Shown: positions 20,605 through 28,734 of the stretch, piece by piece
Numbering within the stretch: the first letter of the stretch is position 1
Layout: the number at the start of each line of letters is the position of its first letter
Translations under genes and position numbers: made by a program
The notes under the pieces: generated by a model
Database searches by the model: none
What the model was told of the DNA's origin: nothing
The model's input: only the letters and a program-made list of their open reading frames with translations
NCBI GenBank assembly: GCA_041558415.1
Contig: JBFFEY010000020.1
Coordinates: 1 to 48,012 of the forward strand
Length of the DNA: 48,012 bases
Direction of reading: 5' to 3'
DNA from: SG8-39 sp041558415
GTDB lineage: Bacteria > Pseudomonadota > Gammaproteobacteria > Burkholderiales > SG8-39

Positions 20605-21597
20605 ATAGATCCGCTCGCCGCTGCCGGGCTCGTCTTCCTGGCCAGCTCCGTTGCCGTGATCTACGGCGGCGTCGGTCTGGCCCGTTATGGCGATGAGCTC
20701 GCCGAGAAGACCGGCTGGGGCAAGCTGTGGGTCGGCGGCGCGCTGGTCAGCGTCGTCACGTCGCTGCCCGAGCTCACCGTTTCTGTCTCGGCGGTCTGGC
20801 TAGAGCAGGCGCCCGACCTGGCGCTCGGCAACGTGTTCGGCGCCAACATGATCAACCTTTTCGTGCTGGGGCTCGCGGCGCTCGCCTTCGGCGCGCAGAA
20901 TTTGTTCGGCGGCCAGGGCCGCGACACCCGCCTCCTGGCGCTGCTCGGCATCGGCCTGGTCGCCGCGGCGGCGGCGGCGGGTGCCTCGGGCGATGCCCGG
21001 CTCGGGCCGACCAGCCTGGGCGGCCTCGGGATTTTTGTGCTCTACATTTGGGGCATGCGTCGCGTCTACCAGCTCGGGCGCGTGCACGCCGAGCTGGAGG
21101 ACATTCCTGCGCCGACCGGCAAAGCCCGCAAGGCCTGGCTGATCTTCGGCCTGAGCGCAGCGGTGGTGATCGTCGCGGCGCGCTTCGTCGCCGCGAGCGC
21201 GGAGGACATTGCCGAACTGACTGGCATCAGCGCGAGCTTCATCGGAGCGGTGCTGGTGGCGATCGTCACCACATTGCCCGAGGGCTCGGTGCTGGTCGCC
21301 GCGGCGCTGCGCAAGTCCTACGGCATTCTGGTCGGCAACGTCTACGGCAGCTGCGCGTTCAACATCTTCATTTTCTTCGTCTCCGACCTGTTCTACGTCG
21401 AGGGGCCGCTGCTGGCGACGATGCAGCCGGCGCACTTCGCCGCCGCCGCGGGCGCGTTCATCCTGATGGGCATGGGCTACCTGATCATGCGCGGTGCCGC
21501 GGAGGAGCGGCTGGCCTGGGCGAAACGGCTCACGCCGGCGATCCCCATGGTCTACTTCGCCGCGCTGTATCTGGTGTTCACGCTGGGGCAGCGCTAG
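20605..21597 (+). CDS. CaCA-type sodium/calcium exchanger, start codon unclear
   Basis: About 330 residues with ~10 membrane helices and the two inverted alpha-repeats of the Ca2+:cation antiporter family: GALVSVVTSLPELTVSV with ALGNVFGANMINL, and GAVLVAIVTTLPEG with VGNVYGSCAFNIFIF. It should exchange Ca2+ for Na+ or H+ across the inner membrane. No ATG, GTG or TTG sits where the family N-terminus should begin. The given start is an ATA at 20605 behind GAGAAAGAGC. A GTG at 20656 would cut into the first helix, and an upstream ATG at 20422 would overlap the usp gene. The start is therefore uncertain, and the gene may use a rare start or have lost its start codon. Confidence 0.75.
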   Translation: MDPLAAAGLVFLASSVAVIYGGVGLARYGDELAEKTGWGKLWVGGALVSVVTSLPELTVSVSAVWLEQAPDLALGNVFGANMINLFVLGLAALAFGAQNLFGGQGRDTRLLALLGIGLVAAAAAAGASGDARLGPTSLGGLGIFVLYIWGMRRVYQLGRVHAELEDIPAPTGKARKAWLIFGLSAAVVIVAARFVAASAEDIAELTGISASFIGAVLVAIVTTLPEGSVLVAAALRKSYGILVGNVYGSCAFNIFIFFVSDLFYVEGPLLATMQPAHFAAAAGAFILMGMGYLIMRGAAEERLAWAKRLTPAIPMVYFAALYLVFTLGQR

Positions 21598-21635
21598 GCG
21601 GCGGACGGCGGGGCAAGCGGGTCGGCGGCGAGTTC

Positions 21636-21678
21636 TTGACCGGCGTCAAGAGCCGTTGCGGGCTGCCGCACCAACAAT
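21636..21678 (+). promoter_or_regulatory. Site C: Crp/Fnr-type operator and promoter of tctCBA
   Basis: TTGAC-CGGC-GTCAA at 21636-21649, extended to TCTTGAC...GTCAAGA. A -10-like AACAAT (21673-21678, 4 of 6 consensus) starts 30.5 nt after its centre, as in sites B and D. The tctC ATG is at 21797, leaving a leader of about 110 nt. Confidence 0.7.
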
Positions 21679-21796
21679 CGCGCACTCAAAACGAATCGCC
21701 GGAAACATTGCAATTCCGGCTAGGATTGCGGCCTGCGGTTTGCCCGGGCGATGGAGCGCCGGCGCAGACCGCGGGCCAAACGAGGAGGAGGAGGGC

Positions 21797-22807
21797 ATGA
21801 AAACGAAACGGGTGGGTGTAGCACTCGCCGCCGCGCTGTCGGCGGCCTTCGCGACATGGTCGGTGACCGCGCAGGCCTGGGAGCCGAACAAGACGGTCGA
21901 ATTCATCGTTCCGGCGGGGCAGGGCGGTGGCGCCGACCAGATGGCGCGCGCGGCGCAGGCGATCATCGCCAAGCACAAGCTGATGAAGGAATCGATGGTC
22001 GTCATCAACAAGCGCGGCGGCTCCGGCGCCGAGGGCTTCCTCGACGTCAAGGGCTCGGCGGGCAATCCGCACAAGATCATCATCACGCTGTCGAACCTGT
22101 TCACCACGCCGCTGGCGACCGGCATTCCCTTCAACTGGCGCGACATCACGCCGGTGAAGATGCTGGCGCTCGACAACTTCGTGCTGTGGGTGAACGCGGC
22201 GACCCCCTACAAGACGCCGAAGGCGTACATCGACGCGGTGAAGAAGGCCGGCCCGGGCAAGATGAAGATGGGCGGCACCGGCTCCAAGCAGGAAGACCAG
22301 ATCATCACCGTCGCGGTGGAGAAGCTGACCGGCGCCAAGTGGACCTACATTCCCTTCAAGGGCGGCGGCACGGTCGCGGTGCAGCTCGTCGGCAAGCACA
22401 TCGACTCCTCGGTCAACAACCCGATCGAGGCGGTGGCGCACTGGCGCGGCGGCAAGCTGCGGCCGCTGTGCGTGTTCAACGACAAGCGCATGCCGTACAA
22501 GCAGCTGCTGACCGGCAATCAGTCCTGGTCGAGCGTTCCGACCTGCAAGGAGACCGGGCTCGACGTGAGCTACATGATGCTGCGCGGCATCTTCATGCCC
22601 GGCGGCGTCAGCGCCGATCAGGTGAAGTTCTACGTCGAGCTGTTCCGCAAGGTGCTGGCGACGCAGGAATGGAAGGACCTGATGGAGAAGGGCGCGTTCG
22701 ACACCACCTCGCTCGAGGGCAAGGCGTACGAGGACTGGGTCGCGGCGGCCGAGGCGACGCACGTCAGCCTGATGAAGGGCGCCGGCTTCATTTCCGGACA
22801 GAAGTAA
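21797..22807 (+). CDS. tctC: TctC-type periplasmic substrate-binding protein
   Basis: A 336-residue extracytoplasmic binding receptor of the tripartite tricarboxylate transporter (TTT) family. It has a Sec signal peptide (MKTKRVGVALAAALSA, cleavage after AQA near residue 26) followed by the family start WEPNKTVEFIVPAGQGGGAD. VVINKRGGSGAEGF and YIPFKGGGTVAVQLVGKHIDS are typical ligand-loop regions. ATG 21797 follows GGAGGAGGAGGG. It is the first gene of tctC-tctB-tctA. Most TctC receptors bind carboxylates. Shared control with fdh, fhs and oxc through site C leads me to infer oxalate or a related dicarboxylate as ligand. Confidence 0.88.
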   Translation: MKTKRVGVALAAALSAAFATWSVTAQAWEPNKTVEFIVPAGQGGGADQMARAAQAIIAKHKLMKESMVVINKRGGSGAEGFLDVKGSAGNPHKIIITLSNLFTTPLATGIPFNWRDITPVKMLALDNFVLWVNAATPYKTPKAYIDAVKKAGPGKMKMGGTGSKQEDQIITVAVEKLTGAKWTYIPFKGGGTVAVQLVGKHIDSSVNNPIEAVAHWRGGKLRPLCVFNDKRMPYKQLLTGNQSWSSVPTCKETGLDVSYMMLRGIFMPGGVSADQVKFYVELFRKVLATQEWKDLMEKGAFDTTSLEGKAYEDWVAAAEATHVSLMKGAGFISGQK

Positions 22808-22887
22808 GTCACGCAGGTCGCGCGCGCGGCGTGCCGGCGGATCCGGCGCGCCGCGTCCGCGTGCAGGTCAGCTGAACGAGGACGGAG

Positions 22888-23397
22888 ATGGAAACGCAGA
22901 AGGACGACACGCGGCCGGCATTTCGCACCAAGACCGCCGAGCTGGCCGTGGCCGGGCTGTTTTTCCTGGTCGGTGCCATCGTCATTTACGACAGCGTGCG
23001 CCTCGGCGCGGGCTGGGCCGACGACGGCCCGCAGCCCGGCTACTTTCCCTTCTACCTCGGCGTCATCATCTGCGTCTCGTCGGTGATCAACGCGCTGCGC
23101 GGCCTGGCGCTGTCCGGGCCGCGCAACCGCGCCTTCGTCGAGGTCGGCCAGCTGCGGCTGGTGCTCTCGGTGCTGATTCCCTCGGCGGTATTCGTCGGCC
23201 TGGTGGGCTGGCTGGGCATCTACGTCTCGGCGATCCTCTACATTGCGCTGTTCATGCGCTGGCTCGGGAAATATGCCTGGTGGAAGCTGGCCGCGGTGGC
23301 TTTCGGCGTGAGCGTCACCTTCTATCTGATCTTCGAGGTCTGGTTCAAGGTGCCGCTGCCGAAGGGCCCGCTCGAAGCGCTGCTCGGGCTCGACTGA
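22888..23397 (+). CDS. tctB: TctB-type small membrane subunit
   Basis: A 169-residue protein with four predicted membrane helices (for example AELAVAGLFFLVGAIVIYDS and WLGIYVSAILYIALFMRWLG), matching the TctB/DUF1468 family. In TTT transporters it associates with the large TctA channel in the inner membrane; its exact role is unclear. ATG 22888 follows GAGGACGGAG. It lies 80 bp after tctC and 12 bp before tctA. Confidence 0.88.
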   Translation: METQKDDTRPAFRTKTAELAVAGLFFLVGAIVIYDSVRLGAGWADDGPQPGYFPFYLGVIICVSSVINALRGLALSGPRNRAFVEVGQLRLVLSVLIPSAVFVGLVGWLGIYVSAILYIALFMRWLGKYAWWKLAAVAFGVSVTFYLIFEVWFKVPLPKGPLEALLGLD

Positions 23398-23409
23398 GCA
23401 GGGGCGCGC

Positions 23410-24918
23410 GTGGAAGAGATCCAGTCTCTGATGCAGGGTTTCGGGGTGGCGCTCACCCCGACCAACCTGCTGCTGATGTTCACCGGCATCGTGCTCGGCG
23501 TGATCATCGGCGTGCTGCCGGGTCTGGGCGGCGCGAACGGGGTGGCGATCCTGCTGCCGCTCACCTTCTCGATGGCGCAGACACCCGGCGGGCAGACCTC
23601 GGCGATCATCCTGCTGTCGTGCATCTACTGGGGCGCGCTGTTCGGCGGCGCGATCACGTCGGTGCTGTTCAACATCCCCGGCGAGCCCTGGTCGGTGGCG
23701 ACCACCTTCGATGGCCACCCGCTCGCGCGGCAGGGGCGCGCCGGCACTGCCCTCACCGCGGCGTTCACCTCGTCGTTCGTCGGTGCCTTCATCGCGGTGA
23801 TCGTGGTGACCTTCCTGTCGCCGATCGTCGCCAGCTTTGCGCTCGAGTTCGGGCCGCCCGAGTTCTTCGCGGTGTACCTGCTCACCTTCTGCGCCTTCGT
23901 CGGCATGAGCAAGGAGCCGCCGTTCAAGACGCTCGCCGCGATGATGACCGGCTTCGCGCTCGCCGCGGTCGGCACCGACCCGGTGACCGGCACGCTGCGC
24001 ATGACCTTCGGCTCGGTGCACCTGTTGAACGGCTTCGACTTCCTCATCGCAGTGATCGGCTTGTTCGGCATCGGCGAAATCTTCCTCACGCTCGAGGAGG
24101 GACTTGCCTTCAAGGGCGCCTCGGCGCGCATCAAGCTCGGCGTGGTGCTGGAGACCTGGAAGGAGCTGCCGCGCTACTGGCTGACCTCGCTGCGCTCCTC
24201 GGCGGTCGGCTGCTTCATGGGCATCGTGCCGGGCGGCGCGACGCCGGCCTCTTTCATGGCCTATGGCGTCGCGCGCCGCTTTTCGAAGAACGGCGACAAG
24301 TTCGGCAGCGGTCAGGTCGAGGGCGTGGTCGCGCCGGAAACCGCCGCGCACGCCGCCGGCACCTCCGCGCTGCTGCCGATGCTGACGCTCGGCGTGCCCG
24401 GCTCGCCGACCGCCGCGGTGCTGCTCGGCGGCCTGCTGATCTGGGGGCTGCAGCCCGGACCGCTCTTGTTCGTCGAGCAGAAGGATTTCGTCTGGGGCCT
24501 GATCGCCAGCATGTACCTCGGCAACATCGCCGGCCTCATCGTGGTGCTGACCTGCGTGCCGCTGTTCGCCGCGATTCTGCGCATCCCCTTCTCGGTGATC
24601 GCGCCGGTGATCGTGGTGATCTGCGCGATCGGCGCCTACACCGTGCACAACTCGATCTTCGACGTCTGGATGATGGTCGGCTTCGGCGTGCTCGGCTACC
24701 TGTTCAAGAAGCTGCACTACCCCCTGGCACCGATGGTGCTGGCGATCGTGCTCGGCGACCGCGCCGAGGGCTCGTTCCGCCAGTCGATGCTCATGTCACA
24801 GGGCGACATGTCGATCTTCTTTGCCAACGGGCTGGTCGGCGGCATCACCGCCCTTGCGCTGGCGCTGCTCCTCTGGCCGCTGGTTAACTGGCTGTGGCGA
24901 AAAGCGAAAGGGGAGTAG
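23410..24918 (+). CDS. tctA: TctA-type large membrane subunit
   Basis: A 502-residue inner-membrane protein with ~12 helices, the transport subunit of a TTT family carrier driven by an ion gradient. Family signatures are GVLPGLGGANGVAILLPLTF near residue 36, then ALFGGAITSVLFNIPGEPWS and DGHPLARQG, plus the repeat-related FMGIVPGGATPASFMAYG. GTG 23410 is the likely start, 12 bp after tctB. The gene ends 3 bp from the convergent Crp/Fnr-type regulator gene. It probably imports the ligand delivered by the TctC protein. Confidence 0.92.
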   Translation: MEEIQSLMQGFGVALTPTNLLLMFTGIVLGVIIGVLPGLGGANGVAILLPLTFSMAQTPGGQTSAIILLSCIYWGALFGGAITSVLFNIPGEPWSVATTFDGHPLARQGRAGTALTAAFTSSFVGAFIAVIVVTFLSPIVASFALEFGPPEFFAVYLLTFCAFVGMSKEPPFKTLAAMMTGFALAAVGTDPVTGTLRMTFGSVHLLNGFDFLIAVIGLFGIGEIFLTLEEGLAFKGASARIKLGVVLETWKELPRYWLTSLRSSAVGCFMGIVPGGATPASFMAYGVARRFSKNGDKFGSGQVEGVVAPETAAHAAGTSALLPMLTLGVPGSPTAAVLLGGLLIWGLQPGPLLFVEQKDFVWGLIASMYLGNIAGLIVVLTCVPLFAAILRIPFSVIAPVIVVICAIGAYTVHNSIFDVWMMVGFGVLGYLFKKLHYPLAPMVLAIVLGDRAEGSFRQSMLMSQGDMSIFFANGLVGGITALALALLLWPLVNWLWRKAKGE

Positions 24919-24921
24919 GCA

Positions 24922-25533
24922 CTATCCGCGGCCGAGCTTCTGCTTCAGCCGCGACAGCGTCTCCGGCGACAGGTTGAGGTAGGCGGCGAGCTCCTTTTTC
25001 GGGATGCGGCCGGCGAGCTCCGGGTGCTTGCGCTCGAAGCGCAGCACGCGTCCCGGCGCATCGAGCAGGTGCAGCGTGATGGTGTGCGCCATCACCTCCG
25101 ACATCAGCTTCATGACCTCGTACTCGAAGCAGGCCTTGACGTCGACGTGGCGATCGATGAAGTCGACCCACTTCGGCATCGGCAGCTCCGCGGTGCGCAC
25201 CTTGCTGACGGCGACGATCGAGTAGGGCACCGGGGTGCGCAGGCGCCAGGCCGCGTACGAAGTGTCCATCTCGTTCTCGGCGGCGAAGCGCAGGATCATC
25301 TCGCGGCCCTGCGGGTTGGCGACCACGCGCTTGAGCATGCCGTCCAGCACGAAGACCTGCGCCATTTCCTCGTCGCCCTGGCGCACCAGCCGGTCGCCCT
25401 TGCGGTAGTCGACGATCGCGAGCAGCGGCTCGAGCGCCTCCCATTGCGCGGCGCTCATGTCGCGCAGCACGGCGTTGCGCCGCAGCTGGAGCCGGATGCT
25501 GCTTTTCTGCGGGTGGCTGTCGATCGAGTGCAC
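24922..25533 (-). CDS. Crp/Fnr family transcriptional regulator
   Basis: A 203-residue regulator: a cNMP-binding-type beta roll (about residues 20-120, with YRKGDRLVRQGDEEMAQVFVLDG), a long dimer helix (~133-155) and a short helix-turn-helix at the C-terminus. The recognition helix reads SPETLSRLKQK. Glu191, Ser194 and Arg195 match the E-x-x-S-R residues with which FNR reads TTGA half-sites, fitting the TTGAC-N4-GTCAA palindromes nearby. The FNR iron-sulfur cysteines are missing (only Cys135 is present), so oxygen sensing through [4Fe-4S] is unlikely. The protein ends 8 residues after Arg195, so the usual C-terminal wing is absent. It is divergent from oxc across site D and convergent with tctA. 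The effector is unknown. Confidence 0.9.
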   Translation of the reverse strand: MHSIDSHPQKSSIRLQLRRNAVLRDMSAAQWEALEPLLAIVDYRKGDRLVRQGDEEMAQVFVLDGMLKRVVANPQGREMILRFAAENEMDTSYAAWRLRTPVPYSIVAVSKVRTAELPMPKWVDFIDRHVDVKACFEYEVMKLMSEVMAHTITLHLLDAPGRVLRFERKHPELAGRIPKKELAAYLNLSPETLSRLKQKLGRG

Positions 25534-25596
25534 GGCCGGGTCGGAAGGTGTGCGTGGCGGCAGGTTCGCGCGAAGCGCGCTAGTCGACCGGAAACA

Positions 25597-25639
25597 TTGA
25601 CCGCAGTCAAGGCTCCGCAGGCGCCGGGATTCCTACCAT
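25597..25639 (+). promoter_or_regulatory. Site D: Crp/Fnr-type operator and promoter of the oxc operon
   Basis: TTGAC-CGCA-GTCAA at 25597-25610 in the 153-bp gap between the divergent regulator gene and oxc. A -10-like TACCAT (25634-25639) begins 30.5 nt after its centre. The site is also about 64 bp upstream of the regulator's own start, so autoregulation is possible. Confidence 0.75.
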
Positions 25640-25686
25640 AACGATTTCCCCGATATCCGCGTAGGCGTACAGCCAGGAGGCCGCCC

Positions 25687-27438
25687 ATGGGCAACGTCGA
25701 ACCCCAAGTCGCCACGACCGGCGGCGCGCAGCAGGCATCCGCAACGAGCGACGGCTTTCAGCTGGTCATCGATGCGCTCAAGCTGAACGGCATCGACACG
25801 ATCTACGGCCTGCCCGGCATTCCCATCACCGATCTCACCCGGCGCGCACAGGCCGAGGGCATGCGCGTGCTGTCCTTTCGCCACGAGCAGAACGCGGGCT
25901 ACGCCGCCTCGATCGCCGGCTTTCTCACGCAGAGGCCGGGCATCTGCCTGACGGTGTCCGCGCCCGGCTTCCTAAACGGCCTGAACGCGCTCGCGCACGC
26001 GACCACCAACTGCTTCCCGATGATCCTCATTAGCGGCTCGAGCGAGCGCGAGATCGTCGATCTGCAGCAGGGCGATTACGAGGAGATGGACCAGCTGGCG
26101 ATCGCCAAGCCGCTCGCCAAGGCCGCCTACCGCGTGTTGCACGCCGAGGACATCGGCGTCGGCATCGCGCGCGCCATCCGCGCCGCCGTCTCGGGCCGTC
26201 CGGGCGGCGTCTACCTCGACCTGCCGGGCAAGCTGTTCGCGCAGACCTTGGACGCCGAGGCCGGCCGCAACTCGCTCATCCAGGTCGTCGATGCGGCGCC
26301 GCGCCAGATCCCGGCGCCGGAGGCCGTGCAGCGCGCCCTCGCCCTGCTCAAGGGCGCGAAAAAGCCGCTCATCATCCTCGGCAAGGGCGCCGCCTACGCG
26401 CAGGCCGACGCCGACATCCGCGCGCTGATCGAGAAGACCGGCATTCCCTACCTGCCGATGTCCATGGCCAAGGGCCTGCTGCCCGACACGCACGCGCAGT
26501 GCGCGTCGGCGGCACGCTCTTTCGTGCTGCCGGGCGCCGACGTGGTGATGCTGATCGGCGCGCGCCTTAACTGGCTGCTGTCGCACGGCAAGGGCAAGAC
26601 CTGGGGCGGCAAGAGCGCGAAAGCCTGGGGCGGACAGAAATTCATCCAGCTTGACATCTCGCCGCAGGAGGCCGATAGCAACGTGCGCATCGACGCGCCG
26701 GTGGTGGGCGACATCGGTTCCTGCGTGGCGGCGCTGCTCGCCGGCGTCGACCAGGGCTGGTCGACGCCGCCGGCCGATTGGCTGCAGGCGATCCAGGACA
26801 AGAAGTCCGCCAACGTCGCCAAGATGGCCGAGACACTGGCGAAGGACCCCACGCCGATGAATTTCCACAGCGCGCTCGCCGTGGTGCGCGACATCGTCAA
26901 GGCCAACCCGGAGGCGATGTTCGTCAACGAGGGCGCCAACGCGCTCGACTTCACGCGCAGCATCGTCGACATGTACAAGCCGCGCAAGCGCATCGACGTC
27001 GGCACCTGGGGCATCATGGGCATCGGCATGGGCTACTGCGTCGCCGCCGCGGTGACCACGCAGCAGCCGGTGATCGCGGTCGAGGGCGACAGCGCCTTCG
27101 GCTTCTCGGGCATGGAGGTCGAGACGATCTGCCGCTACAAGCTGCCGGTGTGCATCGTGGTGCTGAACAACAACGGCGTGTACAAGGGCACCGACCGGGA
27201 CCCCACCGGTCGCGACCCGGCGCCCACCGTGTTCGTCAAGGGCGCGCGCTACGACAAGCTGATGGAGGCCTTCGGCGGCGTCGGCGTGCAGGCCACGACG
27301 CCAGCGGAGCTGCGCAAGGCCATGGAGGAGGCGCTGCGCTCGCGCAAGCCGACGCTCATCAACGCGGTGATCGACGAGACCGCGGGCACCGAGAGCGGCC
27401 GCATCACGAGCCTCAACCCGTCCGCGAAGAAGAAGTAA
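25687..27438 (+). CDS. oxc: Oxalyl-CoA decarboxylase
   Basis: A 583-residue thiamine-diphosphate enzyme converting oxalyl-CoA to formyl-CoA and CO2. It opens with GFQLVIDALKLNGIDTIYGLPGIPITDL (key part IYGLPGIP), and the ThDP-activating Glu67 lies in SFRHEQNAGYAAS. The central domain contains AKGLLPDTH. The ThDP/Mg motif starts at GDSAFGFSG (Asp468) and ends LNNNGVYKGTD; YKGTD and the nearby Tyr are typical of Oxc rather than acetolactate synthase. Length is normal (Oxalobacter 568). ATG 25687 follows AGGAGG. It forms an operon with frc (23 bp) and the formyltransferase-like gene, controlled by site D. Confidence 0.95.
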   Translation: MGNVEPQVATTGGAQQASATSDGFQLVIDALKLNGIDTIYGLPGIPITDLTRRAQAEGMRVLSFRHEQNAGYAASIAGFLTQRPGICLTVSAPGFLNGLNALAHATTNCFPMILISGSSEREIVDLQQGDYEEMDQLAIAKPLAKAAYRVLHAEDIGVGIARAIRAAVSGRPGGVYLDLPGKLFAQTLDAEAGRNSLIQVVDAAPRQIPAPEAVQRALALLKGAKKPLIILGKGAAYAQADADIRALIEKTGIPYLPMSMAKGLLPDTHAQCASAARSFVLPGADVVMLIGARLNWLLSHGKGKTWGGKSAKAWGGQKFIQLDISPQEADSNVRIDAPVVGDIGSCVAALLAGVDQGWSTPPADWLQAIQDKKSANVAKMAETLAKDPTPMNFHSALAVVRDIVKANPEAMFVNEGANALDFTRSIVDMYKPRKRIDVGTWGIMGIGMGYCVAAAVTTQQPVIAVEGDSAFGFSGMEVETICRYKLPVCIVVLNNNGVYKGTDRDPTGRDPAPTVFVKGARYDKLMEAFGGVGVQATTPAELRKAMEEALRSRKPTLINAVIDETAGTESGRITSLNPSAKKK

Positions 27439-27461
27439 TCCTCGGAGTCCTGGAGACCAGA

Positions 27462-28733
27462 ATGGAAGCACTCAAAGGGGTACGCATCCTCGACATGACG
27501 CACGTGCAGGCGGGGCCGACCTGCTCGCAGCTGCTCGCCTGGATGGGCGCCGACGTGATCAAGTTCGAGAATCCGTCCGGCGATGCGACGCGCGGCCAGC
27601 TGCGCGACGTGCCGAATGCGGACAGCCTGTACTTCACCATGCTGAACTGCAACAAGCGCTCGATCACGGTCAACATGAAGAGCGCCGAGGGCAAGCAGGT
27701 GTTCGTCGATCTGCTGAAGACCTGCGACATCATCATGGAGAACTTCGGTCCGGGCGTGCTCGATCGCTTCGGCTTTTCCTGGGAGAAGATCCGCGAGATC
27801 AATCCGAAGGTCGTGATGGGCTCGATCAAGGGCTTCGGCTCGAGCGGGCCCTACGCCGACTTCAAGGCCTACGAGAACGTGGCGCAGGCGATGGGCGGCG
27901 CGATGAGCACCACCGGCGTGCCCGACGGGCCGCCGTTCGTCACCGGCGCGCAGATCGGCGACTCGGGCACCGGCCTGCACCTCGCCATCGGCCTGCTCGC
28001 GGCGCTGCGCCAGGCCGAGCGCAGCGGCAAGGGCCAGTACGTCGAGGTGGCGATGATGGATGGCGTGATGAACCTGTGCCGTGTCAAGTTCCGCGACCAC
28101 CAGCGCCTGACGCGCGGCGAGCTGCCCGAGTACTCGGTGCCGACCTACAAGGGCATGGGCGAAGTGCCGCGCGCCGGCAACGACTCGGGCGGCGGCCAGC
28201 TCGGCAACGCGATCCACTGCAAGCCGCACGGGGCGAACGACTGGCTCTACATCGTGGTGCAGGAAGCGGTGTGGAAGCCGCTCGCCGAGCGCATCGGCCC
28301 CGAGCTCGGCATGCCGGATCTCGCCAGCGACCCGCACTTCGCCACCATCGGCGAGCGGCGCAAGAACCAGCAGTTGATGTGGACGCTGATCAACAAGTAC
28401 GCCGAGCAGCACAGCAAGCGCGAGCTGATGGGCGTGCTGAACGAACTCGACGTTCCCTGCGGCCCGATCATGAGCACCGAAGACCTCGCCAACGACGAGC
28501 ACGTGCGCGGGCGCGACATGTGGGTCGAGCTCGACCACCCCGCGCGCGGCACCTGGTACAACGTCGGCATGCCGATCAAGCTGTCGGACTCGCCCGCGGT
28601 GATCAAGCGCTCGCCGCTGCTGGGCGAGCACACCGACGAGATCCTGAAAGAGGTGCTCGGCTACGACGCCGCGAAGATCCAGTCGCTGAAGCAGGCGGGC
28701 GCGTTCTCCGTTCCACCGAAGAAGGCGGCCTGA
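27462..28733 (+). CDS. frc: Formyl-CoA:oxalate CoA-transferase
   Basis: A 423-residue class III CoA-transferase moving CoA from formyl-CoA to oxalate, releasing formate and making oxalyl-CoA for Oxc. It begins ALKGVRILDMTHVQAGPTC. The catalytic Asp167 lies in QIGDSGTGLH (the equivalent of Asp169 in Oxalobacter Frc). The glycine-rich loop that closes the active site is represented by AGNDSGGGQLG. Length matches the family (~428). ATG 27462 follows GGAGACC. Together with oxc it forms a catalytic cycle: oxalate + H+ gives formate + CO2. Homologous succinyl-CoA-dependent transferases exist, but the pairing with oxc makes Frc the best call. Confidence 0.94.
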   Translation: MEALKGVRILDMTHVQAGPTCSQLLAWMGADVIKFENPSGDATRGQLRDVPNADSLYFTMLNCNKRSITVNMKSAEGKQVFVDLLKTCDIIMENFGPGVLDRFGFSWEKIREINPKVVMGSIKGFGSSGPYADFKAYENVAQAMGGAMSTTGVPDGPPFVTGAQIGDSGTGLHLAIGLLAALRQAERSGKGQYVEVAMMDGVMNLCRVKFRDHQRLTRGELPEYSVPTYKGMGEVPRAGNDSGGGQLGNAIHCKPHGANDWLYIVVQEAVWKPLAERIGPELGMPDLASDPHFATIGERRKNQQLMWTLINKYAEQHSKRELMGVLNELDVPCGPIMSTEDLANDEHVRGRDMWVELDHPARGTWYNVGMPIKLSDSPAVIKRSPLLGEHTDEILKEVLGYDAAKIQSLKQAGAFSVPPKKAA

Positions 28734-28734
28734 C

